A stretch of 64,000 bases of DNA. It comes from Aquisediminimonas profunda (GTDB taxonomy: Bacteria; Pseudomonadota; Alphaproteobacteria; Sphingomonadales; Sphingomonadaceae). Each line of letters begins with the position of its first letter. Within the stretch, counting starts at the first letter, position 1. The stretch spans positions 2,724,001 to 2,788,000 of the forward strand of contig NZ_CP080327.1 of assembly GCF_019443285.1 (NCBI RefSeq), in the 5' to 3' direction. The position numbers and the translations under genes are program-made. Positions 1 to 8,678 of the stretch are shown here, piece by piece. The notes under the pieces were generated by a model that was not told the DNA's origin, did not search any database, and was given only the letters and a program-made list of their open reading frames with translations.

Positions 1-446
1 AGGTCAGCATCCCAAAGTGCCTTCAATTCGGGCTTTGCTTCCTGGCCAAGGCCCGAAAAGGTGATCTGACTTCCCCTGTCCTCAACCTGATCTCCCCAAA
101 CATTCTCGGCGGCAAGCCCTGCTTCGGCCGTAGCAACACCAAGCGCATCCATGACGCGCAGCCGTTCATCGCTGGAGAAATTATCGGCATATACTTGAGA
201 CCAGACGCCATCGAAGCGATAGAATTTGGTGCCCGACGTCGGCAGAAGAAAAAGGTCTGGATTTCCGCAGCGCGACGGCAAGTGTTCAAGCAGCTGCCGT
301 TCGAACTGAGGCCAATCCCCGCCCGAAATGACCGCGATCGGGAGGATCTGGAGCAATGCACAAAACAGGTCGGCCATTTCTCGATCGATAGCCTGCTTGC
401 TCGTCGCCAGTGTGCCGTCGAGGTCAAAGACAACAAGACTCTTCAT
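1..446 (-). CDS. HAD-IIB family phosphatase, 3' end cut by window edge
   Basis: The minus-strand frame opens with ATG at 446 and stays open to the window edge, giving about 148 N-terminal residues. It starts MKSLVVFDLDGTLATSK, the HAD motif I (DxDGT) with the nucleophile and acid/base aspartates. An ISGGDWPQF segment (motif II region) and a TSGTKFY segment follow. The residues near the edge, WGDQVEDRGSQITFS, fit the cap of HAD-IIB proteins related to phosphomannomutase/sucrose-phosphatase-like phosphatases. Inference: a cytosolic sugar-phosphate or phosphohexomutase-like enzyme; the substrate cannot be told. It is transcribed away from the lipoprotein hydrolase, with about 280 bp between them that shows no other gene. 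Confidence 0.85.
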   Translation of the reverse strand, partial: MKSLVVFDLDGTLATSKQAIDREMADLFCALLQILPIAVISGGDWPQFERQLLEHLPSRCGNPDLFLLPTSGTKFYRFDGVWSQVYADNFSSDERLRVMDALGVATAEAGLAAENVWGDQVEDRGSQITFSGLGQEAKPELKALWDAD

Positions 447-729
447 GTTGAGGGATGCTCCAGGTTTCTGCGCAAAACAGATAACGATCCATCTCTCGCT
501 TGGTTCCGACCTTGAATGGTTGCAATCAGCGAATATTGGAGCCGCTGGCATGGGAACATTTCATCTGCTGCCTGGTTATGTGTCTGCCCCCATTATGCGG
601 GCGAAATGGGGCAAATAACAAATGCACAATACCCTCCCCGAGGCACGCCCCGCGATATGGGCGCGCAAGATTGGCTGCGGATCGGCTGGCAATCACAAAA
701 CGGAGGCAGCCATTATTCTGCCCTTCCGC

Positions 730-1875
730 GTGACGACCACGCGGTCAAAGATTGTTGCAATTCTGGGCGCTACACTCCTGACCGGTTGCGCCGGTCATTC
801 CTTTCCGCTGTCGAACCGATTCATCATCCCTGATGCGGCTTCAGATACAGCAGAGGTCTTTTCAGATACTAACGGCACTCTCTATCCGTCCGGTTGGCAA
901 TCCTACTTCCATCCCAAATTTGACAAGAAACGGCCAGGAGAAGGAAGATGGCGCGCCGGAAACTTGCTGGCCCAATCGGAGCAAAGCCCAAAATTTAGGT
1001 CCCTCATTGAGCGAGATGAGGTGCGACAACTGAACGAGCTGCGCGCATTCTCAAACCACCATAAGAGAATTTTCATCCTTGTGCACGGCTACAACACATC
1101 GGTTGCCGAAACGACCATCCCCTACTCAATGATCGAGGCGGAATTGGATTTGAAGCCAGGCGACGGCATCATTCGCTTTTATTGGGACGGCCTCATCGGC
1201 AAGGGTGCAGGCGCGTTAAAGATTTGGTTCAAGGTCGCAAACGACAGTCAGCTGGTCGGGTCTCGTGGCTTGCGCGCTGTATTGTCGCAGATCTCCGGTC
1301 GAGAGGTTTACATTATTGCGCACAGTCGCGGAGCGTCCGTGGTCATGAGCGCACTCGGCAATCCTGTCTATGAATCCGGGTTTTTTGCGAGACTCAACCG
1401 GGCAGCGCGAAACTGGGGCAGATCCTACCACTCAATTCTTGCACCAAAGCCTTTGGACGATCAGTCGAACAATATCCACGTTCTGATGCTGGCACCTGCT
1501 ATCGATCGCATAGATTTCTGCGACAGCTCGCAACAGCCAAGGAGGTCAAAAGATTTTGTGTGCACCAAGCTCCGTCCACTCGGGGGCCAGGTGAAGAGTT
1601 TTGACTATACCGTGAATACAGACGATCCCGTACTCGGAAAATTCATTTTCTCGTCGCACGCCTTCAACCCGACAGGCTTGGGCTACAGCCCAAATATTGG
1701 GCGCGGACTGAAAGGCGAGAGCTACCCGATCTTGCGCGAATATCTTTTGGAAAAGCCTCAAAGCTTTCACGGGTTCAAGGAATATGCCGCGCACCCCGTT
1801 TTTCTCGAAATGCTGCATAATATCGGTATCGGCAAGGTGGCGGCGCAACGACCGATGGAACCTTTGGCAAACTGA
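730..1875 (+). CDS. lipoprotein alpha/beta hydrolase (DUF900-like)
   Basis: About 381 residues from a GTG at 730. This start gives a clean lipoprotein signal (VTTTRSKIVAILGATLLTGC, lipobox LTGC). An ATG at 622 in the same frame would add a charged extension in front of it. The fold is an alpha/beta hydrolase: ILVHGYN carries the oxyanion-loop HG motif, and IIAHSRGAS is the nucleophile elbow with the catalytic serine. This matches the DUF900 'esterase/lipase superfamily' proteins of Proteobacteria. Inference: an envelope-anchored hydrolase of unknown substrate. No good Shine-Dalgarno lies close to the GTG (GGAGG is about 25 nt upstream), so the exact start is uncertain. Confidence 0.75.
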   Translation: MTTTRSKIVAILGATLLTGCAGHSFPLSNRFIIPDAASDTAEVFSDTNGTLYPSGWQSYFHPKFDKKRPGEGRWRAGNLLAQSEQSPKFRSLIERDEVRQLNELRAFSNHHKRIFILVHGYNTSVAETTIPYSMIEAELDLKPGDGIIRFYWDGLIGKGAGALKIWFKVANDSQLVGSRGLRAVLSQISGREVYIIAHSRGASVVMSALGNPVYESGFFARLNRAARNWGRSYHSILAPKPLDDQSNNIHVLMLAPAIDRIDFCDSSQQPRRSKDFVCTKLRPLGGQVKSFDYTVNTDDPVLGKFIFSSHAFNPTGLGYSPNIGRGLKGESYPILREYLLEKPQSFHGFKEYAAHPVFLEMLHNIGIGKVAAQRPMEPLAN

Positions 1876-1938
1876 GGGGTTATTCAGGCGAGCCCGGTAC
1901 AAAGGCATGGCGCCTGCGGCTTGCTCTGGAGAAACTCC

Positions 1939-2139
1939 ATGTCCCTCATCAGCCTCGTTGGCGTATTGATCGTCATTGGCGTTTTGCTGTGGCTGATCAA
2001 CACGTATCTGCCGATGGACGGCAAGATAAAGAGCATCTTGAACGCGGTCGTCGTGATCGCCGTCATAATATGGCTGCTCCAGCTTTTCGGAATTGTAGGT
2101 TCGGTAAGCTCACTCGGTTCGATCAAGGTCGGTCGTTGA
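1939..2139 (+). CDS. small Thivi_2564-type membrane protein
   Basis: A 66-residue protein starting MSLISLVGVLIVIGVLLWLI, with two hydrophobic segments separated by NTYLPMDGKIKSILN. This NTY-PMD-KIK-ILN core is the signature of the Thivi_2564 family of small inner-membrane proteins, whose function is unknown. The ATG at 1939 is chosen over one at 1921 because GGAG lies about 10 nt upstream and the shorter form begins with the family N-terminus. It stands alone between the hydrolase and the repeat protein. Confidence 0.8.
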   Translation: MSLISLVGVLIVIGVLLWLINTYLPMDGKIKSILNAVVVIAVIIWLLQLFGIVGSVSSLGSIKVGR

Positions 2140-2232
2140 AACGCCCCTGATTGCGCATGCGGAACTTTCCGTCGCAGCGCACGTTAACTGTCAACATTTT
2201 CGGGCGACAGCCCTTTCAAGGAGTCCCACATC

Positions 2233-3765
2233 ATGGGTAAGTATTTTCTCACCGCCTGCATGGCTGCTACCGCGTTAATCCCGGCAAGTGCCCTCGCACA
2301 GCAATCCTGCGAACGTCAGCGTTCCAATCGTGTCGTGGCGACCGCAGGCGGCGCGGCTGTTGGTGGCGTAGCCGGCAATGTGATTGCCGGTCACGGCGAT
2401 AAAACGATTGGCACTGTCATCGGTGCTGTTCTGGGCGGCGTCATCGGCAATCAGGTTGCGAAGCCAAACGCGGACTGCAGCCACGCCTATGGATATTATG
2501 ATCAAAACAATCGTTGGCATGCGACGGGTGTCAGTGCTTCCGCCGCAACCGGCTATTACAATCGGAACGGCGAGTGGATGAACGGCACACCAAATGGCTA
2601 TTACAACGAGAGCAATCGCTGGATCCAGAATCCGGGCTCTCAGGAAGACAATGGCTACTACAGCGCCCAGGGTCATTGGGTGCCCGCATCCGCAAGTGGC
2701 TATTTCGATCGGAATGACCAATGGATAGCGGGTTCAACCGCCGGATACTATGACGATCGCGGTCGCTGGGTGGCAGGGAACACGACGGGACACTATGATC
2801 AAAGTGGCCGTTGGATCGCCGGCGTTGCGAGCGGGCATACAGATTCCAACGGAAACTGGGTCAACGACCCACAAAGTGGATACTATGGCAGTGATGCACG
2901 CTGGCACACTGGCAACGCCTCGGGCTATTATGATACGCGCGGTCGTTGGATTTCAGTTGGGGCGACTACTGAAACGAACTCACAGCCTGGGCGACGGAAT
3001 GATGCTTATGGCTATTATGACGACAAGGGTCGTTGGCATGTCGGCACTGCCGATCGCGATGCTGCCAGAGGATATTATGATCGCAACAACCAATGGGTTG
3101 AGGGCACTCCCAATGGTTATTATGATCCCCAAGGTCGTTGGGTTGCTGCAAATACCGACGCCTCAGCTGCCGGCTACTATGATACGCACGGCCATTGGGT
3201 GCCAGCTTCGGCCGAGGGCTATTACGATAATGACGGCAATTGGATTGCTGGTGCGGCAGGGGGCCATTATGACAATCGCGGCCGCTGGATCGCAGGCCCC
3301 ACGGTCGGCCACTATGATTCACGAGGCAATTGGATGGTTGGCGCAGCGAGCGGTCATCGCGACAGCGCAGGTGTCTGGATGTCCGAAGATCAGCCCGGCT
3401 ACTATGATAATCGCGGCCGTTGGCATGCCGGCGCGACATCGGGCTATTACGACGGACAAGGCCGCTGGATTGCAAGGCCGACAAGCGAAAACGGCCCGGG
3501 CTCCGGAATGCCGCGGGAGGTTCGCGCACGCGAAGCATGGCTTGAACGCTACATTCGCTCTGCAAACCGTGAAGGTTCACTAAACCGGTTTGCAACGAAC
3601 AGGGCCTTGCGGGACCTTGCCAATATCCGACGTAACGAAGGATCGATGAGGCGAAATCGTGAGGGTGCGCTCTCGGTCAGGGATGAGGCTGCAATCAACG
3701 TGCGCCTTGATCGCTTGAGCAACTCGCTTCGGATCACGACGTTTGAAGACGATCGCCGTTACTGA
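2233..3765 (+). CDS. secreted glycine-zipper protein with twenty GYYD-x-x-GRW repeats
   Basis: 510 residues. Residues 1-22 form a signal peptide ending ALA. Residues 37-77 are a glycine zipper (AGGAAVGGVAGNVIAG, then VIGAVLGGVIGNQVA), typical of envelope Gly-zipper_2TM proteins. Residues 86-418 hold twenty tandem units of about 15 residues with consensus GYYDxxGRWxAGxxs. Residues 419-510 are a charged, arginine-rich, probably helical tail. A good ribosome site (AAGGAG) precedes the ATG. The tyrosine/tryptophan-rich repeats recall carbohydrate- or wall-binding repeats, but no function is established. Inference: outer-membrane-associated or periplasmic structural protein. Confidence 0.85.
   Translation: MGKYFLTACMAATALIPASALAQQSCERQRSNRVVATAGGAAVGGVAGNVIAGHGDKTIGTVIGAVLGGVIGNQVAKPNADCSHAYGYYDQNNRWHATGVSASAATGYYNRNGEWMNGTPNGYYNESNRWIQNPGSQEDNGYYSAQGHWVPASASGYFDRNDQWIAGSTAGYYDDRGRWVAGNTTGHYDQSGRWIAGVASGHTDSNGNWVNDPQSGYYGSDARWHTGNASGYYDTRGRWISVGATTETNSQPGRRNDAYGYYDDKGRWHVGTADRDAARGYYDRNNQWVEGTPNGYYDPQGRWVAANTDASAAGYYDTHGHWVPASAEGYYDNDGNWIAGAAGGHYDNRGRWIAGPTVGHYDSRGNWMVGAASGHRDSAGVWMSEDQPGYYDNRGRWHAGATSGYYDGQGRWIARPTSENGPGSGMPREVRAREAWLERYIRSANREGSLNRFATNRALRDLANIRRNEGSMRRNREGALSVRDEAAINVRLDRLSNSLRITTFEDDRRY
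2488..3486 (+). repeat. intragenic repeat: two blocks of ten 45-bp units
   Basis: Twenty units of about 45 bp coding for GYYDxxGRWxAG motifs. Units 1-10 (residues 86-258) and 11-20 (259-418) correspond one to one. Units 1/11 both carry a six-residue extension, 3/13 both a four-residue extension, 2/12 both end GTPN, 4/14 both read HWVPASA, and 8/18 both degenerate to GH-x-D. The array therefore arose by doubling of a ten-unit block after the units had already diverged. Confidence 0.9.
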
Positions 3766-3780
3766 TTGAAATCCAGAATG

Positions 3781-3821
3781 GGATGCCGCGCCTCGCCTTC
3801 CCCACGCGAGGCGCCGCATCC
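3781..3821 (+). terminator. strong hairpin after the repeat protein
   Basis: Arms GCGCCTCGC (3788-3796) and GCGAGGCGC (3806-3814) are perfect complements. They extend over one C-C mismatch by GGATGC/GCATCC. No U-run follows, so it may be a terminator of the GC-hairpin type or an mRNA 3'-end stabilizer. It lies 16 bp past the stop of the repeat protein. Confidence 0.6.
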
Positions 3822-3957
3822 GAGACTTGGGATCGAAAAGTCAGCACGCCTCCAGGCCAAATAGAATTACATTAATCAAAACCTCATGGGCAGCCAGCGG
3901 AACTTAGTCGGGACCCGCAAGTTTAGTTGGCACACCTCACCAGAAAGGCCCTTATTT

Positions 3958-4602
3958 ATGAAGACTCACTTGCTCGCTGCCGCATTGGCCACCTTGGCGT
4001 TGCCGACTGCATCATATGCCGCAGCTGACGTGACCATCAATTTTGCAACGACGACAGCGATTCCGGGCTCCAACGATTTCCAGGGAAGTCTGGCCGCACT
4101 TGGCCTTACTCGTTATGCCTCGACCGGTGCCTCGCTCTTTCTCAATGGTCCTGCAACGATCATGTTCGAATTTCTTGGCAGCGAAAGTGGTTTCAATGAC
4201 ACATTCAGTACGTCTGGAGGCCTGACGCAGACCGAAAATTCGTCGTATACAAACTTCTTCAGCGCGCCCCTTGTGATCGGTGCACAAAGCTTTTCATTCG
4301 GTTCACTGGCAGGGCTATTGAACTTTTCGAGTTCAGGCGGCATTCCGGCAACAGTTGGTGACAACGGGTTTGGCATATTCCTCGACCCAAGCCTCATGAG
4401 CGGAAGCCCAGTTACAACTTTCTATTTCGGTTATGACGACGAGTTCACGAACCAAGACGATGATTATGACGACTTTGTGGTACGCGCGACCGTTTTGTCT
4501 GCTGTTCCCGAGCCATCAACCTGGGCAATGATGTTCGGCGGCTTCGCGTTGCTGGGGCTCTCGTTGCGCCGCCGGCAAACAAGACAAACTGCCTTTTCTT
4601 GA
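3958..4602 (+). CDS. PEP-CTERM (PEPxxWA) sorted exoprotein
   Basis: 214 residues from the ATG at 3958, preceded by an AGAAAGG ribosome site. The signal peptide is MKTHLLAAALATLALPTASYA. The middle is Ser/Gly/Thr/Phe-rich with an acidic stretch (DDEFTNQDDDYDDF). The C-terminus has the tripartite PEP-CTERM signal: VPEPSTWAMM, a hydrophobic helix (FGGFALLGLSL) and a basic RRR tail. Family knowledge: such proteins are processed by an exosortase and linked to exopolysaccharide or biofilm. No exosortase gene is in this window. An in-frame ATG at 3886 would bury the signal peptide and is not used. Confidence 0.88.
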   Translation: MKTHLLAAALATLALPTASYAAADVTINFATTTAIPGSNDFQGSLAALGLTRYASTGASLFLNGPATIMFEFLGSESGFNDTFSTSGGLTQTENSSYTNFFSAPLVIGAQSFSFGSLAGLLNFSSSGGIPATVGDNGFGIFLDPSLMSGSPVTTFYFGYDDEFTNQDDDYDDFVVRATVLSAVPEPSTWAMMFGGFALLGLSLRRRQTRQTAFS

Positions 4603-4741
4603 GAACATCCTTGAAATTGAACTACCTAACTGTCGATGTTCCGGGAGTACGGCCGAACAATCCGTAGGAACAAGAGCAAGTGAGCTGGCAACGCCCCGAC
4701 TGTTGCAACAGCCACTCCATCTAAAACCAGACTTCTTTGCT

Positions 4742-4802
4742 CAGGCGATCCTCTTCCGGATCGCCTGCACGGTCCCAGAACTTTTCGACCTAAGTCGGGA
4801 CC
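4742..4802. terminator. tandem hairpins between PEP-CTERM gene and gal operon
   Basis: Perfect inverted repeat CAGGCGATCC / GGATCGCCTG (4742-4751, 4758-4767, loop of 6). A second, looser one, GGTCCC/GGGACC (4771-4802), follows directly. The 4603-4958 gap holds no gene. Its left half carries these probable terminators, and its right half the promoter region and site A of the shared operator. Confidence 0.55.
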
Positions 4803-4872
4803 AGGGATAGCGGAAGAAGACAGAGTGATTTCACAGATCACATAGCATGATCGAAATCCACCATCCGACAGA

Positions 4873-4895
4873 TTTATTGTACTTATCGTCAATAA
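4873..4895. promoter_or_regulatory. shared regulon dyad, site A (before Na+/sugar symporter-galT-galK)
   Basis: Reverse strand reads TATTGACGATAAG-TACAATAAA. It has the dyad core TATTG-N10-CAATA and lies 64 bp before the symporter start. Near-copies occur at 10777-10798, 13678-13699, 17966-17987, 18040-18061, 18926-18947 and 20485-20506. This is a direct sequence observation; assignment as an operator is inference. Confidence 0.6.
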
Positions 4896-4958
4896 TTTGA
4901 GACGTCCGCTTGAACGCCTGTTGACAGTGCGGCATGACACAGCGTCAAACGGAGGACA

Positions 4959-6470
4959 ATGACAGTGGCGCTCACATCGACGGGATCCGGCCAAGTGGCT
5001 GTTTTCATCTCGATCACCCTGATGATTGGCGTTGCCACGTGGCTCAAGGTTCGCAGCTCAACCGGTGAGCATGATGGATCCGGCAAGGACGTGTTTCTGG
5101 CCGGCGGCGGCCTGACCTGGCTCTACATTGCGGGCTCAATTACCCTGACCAACCTGTCGACCGAGCAACTGGTCGGCATGAACGGAAATCAAATGCTGCT
5201 GCTCTCCTGGTGGGAGATTTGCGGCTTCTTCGGCCTGCTCATCCTCGCCTTTGTTTTTGTGCCGATCTATTATCGGAACAATTGCACCACGGTGACCGAA
5301 CTGCTCGAACGCAGGTACAATGGCGGCAGCATAAGGACGGTCATTTCCGCAATTTTCCTGCTGGGCAATATCCTGATCTATTTGCCTGCGGCGCTTTATT
5401 CGGGCAGCCTTTTTCTCAAGTCGATGTTTGGTGTCAGCTGGCCTCTGGTCACTTTCGCAGCGCCACTGGCGATCATTGCTGCGCTCTACACGATCACCGG
5501 AGGCTTAAGGGCGGTCGCGGTCATGGACACGTTTTCTGGTATCGGCGTATTGGCAATTGCCCTGCTGGTCGTGGTTCTCGCGCTTGCGGCGATCGACTTT
5601 GACCTGTTCAGCGGCGTGCCGGCAGAGCGAGTTTCGATGATCGGCGCAAGCGATTCGCCGATACCCTTCCACACATTGTTCACGGGAATGTTGTTCATCC
5701 AGATCTTCTACTGGTCGACCAATCAGAACATCACCCAAAAAGCGATGACGGCACCAACCGTTCGCGAGGCGCAAAAAGGCGTTCTCGCGGCTGCGGCCGT
5801 TAGGATCCTGATTATCCCTGCGATTGTCGTGATCCCCGGAGTGGTCGGCTACAAGCTGTTTGGCCCGATGGGCGATGCCAGTTATGGCAAGGTCGTAGCC
5901 CATGTGCTTCCCGAGTGGCTATCAGGCGCGTTTGCGGCCTTGATGGCTGCTGCTGTCATTGCCCACACCAGCGCGATCCTCAACAGCTCGGTTGCGCTCT
6001 ATTCGATCGACTTTCACGACAAGTTCATCCGGCAAGTGCAAGACCACTGGCGGCTGGCAGCAATTGCGTCGGCGGGGTTCACCATTACCTCGATTTTGCT
6101 GGTCCCGGCGTTTGAGGATGCCAAGAGCATCATCAACCTTTTGCAGGAATTGAACGGCCTTTCGTCAATGCCGGTGCTGTCTGCATTTATCGCGGGCCTG
6201 TTGTTCGCCAATGTAGATGCGCGTGCCGCTGTCATTGGCCTCATTTACGGCGTGGGTGTCTATGCGCTCCACACCTTTGTTCTGTACAAGCCCGGTGCGG
6301 TCTATGCGGGCGAGACCTTTTACGAACATATCGGCCTGCCTTCGCTTCATTATATCGACGTGATGGTGATTGTGCTCGCAACGTCGGTATCCGTCGCGCT
6401 CGTTGCCAATCGGCTGATCTTTGGAAACCACGCCCGTTATATCGGCCCTGGAGTCATCCGGCATGTCTGA
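4959..6470 (+). CDS. solute:sodium symporter (SSS family), likely galactose importer
   Basis: 503 residues, largely hydrophobic with the 13-14 helices expected of SSS transporters. The early motif FLAGGGLTWLYIAGSITLTNLS contains the unwound Na+-site helix region, and RAVAVMDTFSGIG is the SSS signature-like segment. The ATG has a GGAGG site. It overlaps galT by 8 bp and heads symporter-galT-galK, so galactose is the probable substrate. Family knowledge: vSGLT-type members take up sugars with Na+. Site A of the shared dyad lies in its promoter region. Confidence 0.88.
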   Translation: MTVALTSTGSGQVAVFISITLMIGVATWLKVRSSTGEHDGSGKDVFLAGGGLTWLYIAGSITLTNLSTEQLVGMNGNQMLLLSWWEICGFFGLLILAFVFVPIYYRNNCTTVTELLERRYNGGSIRTVISAIFLLGNILIYLPAALYSGSLFLKSMFGVSWPLVTFAAPLAIIAALYTITGGLRAVAVMDTFSGIGVLAIALLVVVLALAAIDFDLFSGVPAERVSMIGASDSPIPFHTLFTGMLFIQIFYWSTNQNITQKAMTAPTVREAQKGVLAAAAVRILIIPAIVVIPGVVGYKLFGPMGDASYGKVVAHVLPEWLSGAFAALMAAAVIAHTSAILNSSVALYSIDFHDKFIRQVQDHWRLAAIASAGFTITSILLVPAFEDAKSIINLLQELNGLSSMPVLSAFIAGLLFANVDARAAVIGLIYGVGVYALHTFVLYKPGAVYAGETFYEHIGLPSLHYIDVMVIVLATSVSVALVANRLIFGNHARYIGPGVIRHV

Positions 6471-7509
6471 AACCGAAGCCGTCCACCGCCGCTACAATCC
6501 TCTAACTGGGCGTTGGGTACTTGTGTCGCAGCATCGCACCCAACGGCCCTGGCTTGGCCAAGTGGAACCAGCTGCCCTGGCGAGCACCGCCAGTCATGAT
6601 CCGGCATGCTATCTTTGCCCTGGTAATACCCGGGCGAACGGACAGACAAATCCCGATTATTCCGGACCTTGGGTTTTTGACAATGACTTTCCCGCACTCC
6701 TGCCAACGAGCGAAGCGAAGTCGGGCGGCGCGAACTCGGCCAATGAATTGTTTCGGCACGAAGCTGTTGCGGGTGAATGCCGCGTCGTTTGCTTTTCGCA
6801 AGACCATGGCAAAACGCTGCCCCAGTTGACGAGCGGCGAAATGCGCGCCGTGATTGATTGCTGGGCGGATCAGGCACGGGACTTGGGGCAACGTTACGCC
6901 TGGGTGCAACTCTTTGAAAATAAGGGTGCGGCCATGGGTTGTTCCAACCCGCACCCGCATGGGCAGATCTGGGCAAGCAATCATATCCCGGATGAGCCTG
7001 CGGTTGAGGAGAGCACGCAACGGGACTATTTCGCCAGAAACGGTGTTCCCATGTTGCTCGATCTGGCAACACGAGAGGCACAGGGGCCTCGCGTCGTTGT
7101 CGAAACCGATTGGTGGATGGCCATTGTTCCCTGGTGGGCAGTATGGCCATTTGAAACTCTGCTTCTGCCTCGTTTCATTGTGCAAAGAATCGAGCAACTG
7201 GATGCAAAGCAGCGGGATGATCTTGGTAAAGTGTTGCGCGAACTGACAACGCGCTATGACAATTTATTTTCCTGTTCCTTTCCCTATTCAATGGGATGGC
7301 ATGGTGCACCCTATGTGCATGAACCTTGCGTTCACTGGCAACTGCACGCGCATTTCTATCCGCCATTGCTGCGCTCGGCGAGCGTACGAAAATTCATGGT
7401 CGGTTATGAAATGCTCGCTGAAGCGCAGCGCGACCTGACTCCCGAACAAGCGGCAGCCCACCTGCGGGAAGTTTCAACAGTCCACTACAGCAAGAATACA
7501 GCGTCATGA
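6463..7509 (+). CDS. galT: galactose-1-phosphate uridylyltransferase
   Basis: 348 residues, the usual family length. CYLCPGN near residue 47 is the zinc/iron-site CxxC. CSNPHPHGQIWAS contains the HPH active-site triad whose middle residue forms the uridylyl-histidine. A later H-x-HFYPPLLRS segment is the C-terminal metal/substrate region. It converts UDP-glucose and galactose-1-phosphate to UDP-galactose and glucose-1-phosphate in the Leloir pathway (cytosol). The start at 6463 overlaps the symporter stop; it overlaps galK by 4 bp (ATGA). Translational coupling is expected. Confidence 0.95.
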   Translation: MSETEAVHRRYNPLTGRWVLVSQHRTQRPWLGQVEPAALASTASHDPACYLCPGNTRANGQTNPDYSGPWVFDNDFPALLPTSEAKSGGANSANELFRHEAVAGECRVVCFSQDHGKTLPQLTSGEMRAVIDCWADQARDLGQRYAWVQLFENKGAAMGCSNPHPHGQIWASNHIPDEPAVEESTQRDYFARNGVPMLLDLATREAQGPRVVVETDWWMAIVPWWAVWPFETLLLPRFIVQRIEQLDAKQRDDLGKVLRELTTRYDNLFSCSFPYSMGWHGAPYVHEPCVHWQLHAHFYPPLLRSASVRKFMVGYEMLAEAQRDLTPEQAAAHLREVSTVHYSKNTAS

Positions 7510-8678
7510 CGATAGACCCAATTCTCATAGAACGAACCGTTTCCGCATTTCGCCGGGTTCACGGCCGTGTACCAGATCTCGTTTCCTTCGCACCAGGCCG
7601 CGTGAATCTGATTGGTGAGCACACAGACTATAATGACGGCTTGGCCATGCCTTGCGCGCTTGCCGTTGGAACACTTGTTGCTCTTGGACTCAGATCTGAC
7701 AAACGGATCGAGGCAAATGCACTCGACCTCGGGAATGCATCGGCATCCTTTGGACTCGGCAGCTACATTCCGCGCCAAGAAAATGGCGATTGGGAAAATC
7801 ATCTGCGTGGTATCGTTGCAGGCATGCCCCGATTTGATTTGCCAATTTCGGGTGCCAATATCGTCCTGTCTGGCAATATCCCGCAAGGGTCTGGCCTCTC
7901 TTCTTCCGCATCGCTCGGCGTCGCATTAGCGTTGGGCCTTTCGGCCCTTTCCGGCGAAGCAAGCCCCGATCGGCTGGCGCTGGCCAGAGTCGCACAATGG
8001 TCAGAGCATGAGTTTGTCGGCTGCGCTTGCGGGTTGATGGATCAGCTGGCTTCGGTCTTTGGCGAGCAGGATCAAGCACTCCTGCTTGATTGTCGAACGC
8101 TGGCAGTGCGCCATGTTCCATTTCCAGCTGATGCCACCATCATGATCGTTCATTCCGGTGTCACGCGGGGGCTTGTTGACAGCGCCTATAATGAACGCCG
8201 CTTGCAATGCGCGCATGCTGCTAAACATTATCATTTGGGCGCCTTGCGCGATTTGGACCTTGACGCCTTGCGGGCAGGCCGTGGCGAACTGGACGAGACG
8301 GTGTTTCGCCGCGCGCGCCACGTAGTCACTGAAAATGCGCGAGTGCTCGAAGCGGCGCAGGCAATGCGCGAGTCCGATTTGGTGAGCCTCGGTCGGGCAA
8401 TGTTCGCCTCACATGTCTCGCTGCGCGATGATTTCGAGGTGAGCCTTCCTGCGATCGATACGCTCGTGGAGTGCCTTACTGAGGCAATCGGTATCAATGG
8501 AGGCGCGAGGATGACCGGCGGGGGATTTGGAGGCTGCGTCGTTGCCGTCTTGCCGCAAAATCGGGTCAGCACCGTTCAAGAAGCGCTTTCGGCGCATTGG
8601 CGCCAGCACGGAATGGAGCAGCAAATGGTAATGGTTGCAACACCAGCGACAGGCGCACACCTAGTCAGCGGGTGGTGA
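7506..8678 (+). CDS. galK: galactokinase
   Basis: 390 residues of the GHMP kinase family. Motif 1 APGRVNLIGEHTDYNDG is the galactokinase signature. Motif 2 GSGLSSSASLGVA is the ATP-binding phosphate loop, and the C-terminal GGARMTGGGFGGCVV is motif 3. It phosphorylates alpha-D-galactose at C1. It is last in the symporter-galT-galK operon and its 3' end overlaps the convergent galM by 14 bp. No galE is nearby, so UDP-glucose 4-epimerase must be encoded elsewhere. Confidence 0.96.
   Translation: MTIDPILIERTVSAFRRVHGRVPDLVSFAPGRVNLIGEHTDYNDGLAMPCALAVGTLVALGLRSDKRIEANALDLGNASASFGLGSYIPRQENGDWENHLRGIVAGMPRFDLPISGANIVLSGNIPQGSGLSSSASLGVALALGLSALSGEASPDRLALARVAQWSEHEFVGCACGLMDQLASVFGEQDQALLLDCRTLAVRHVPFPADATIMIVHSGVTRGLVDSAYNERRLQCAHAAKHYHLGALRDLDLDALRAGRGELDETVFRRARHVVTENARVLEAAQAMRESDLVSLGRAMFASHVSLRDDFEVSLPAIDTLVECLTEAIGINGGARMTGGGFGGCVVAVLPQNRVSTVQEALSAHWRQHGMEQQMVMVATPATGAHLVSGW

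Noticed and set aside
2488-3486. Regular tandem repeats suggesting a CRISPR array or minisatellite
   Set aside because: The repeats are about 45 bp, have no spacers, keep frame and code for a conserved 15-residue unit; no cas genes.
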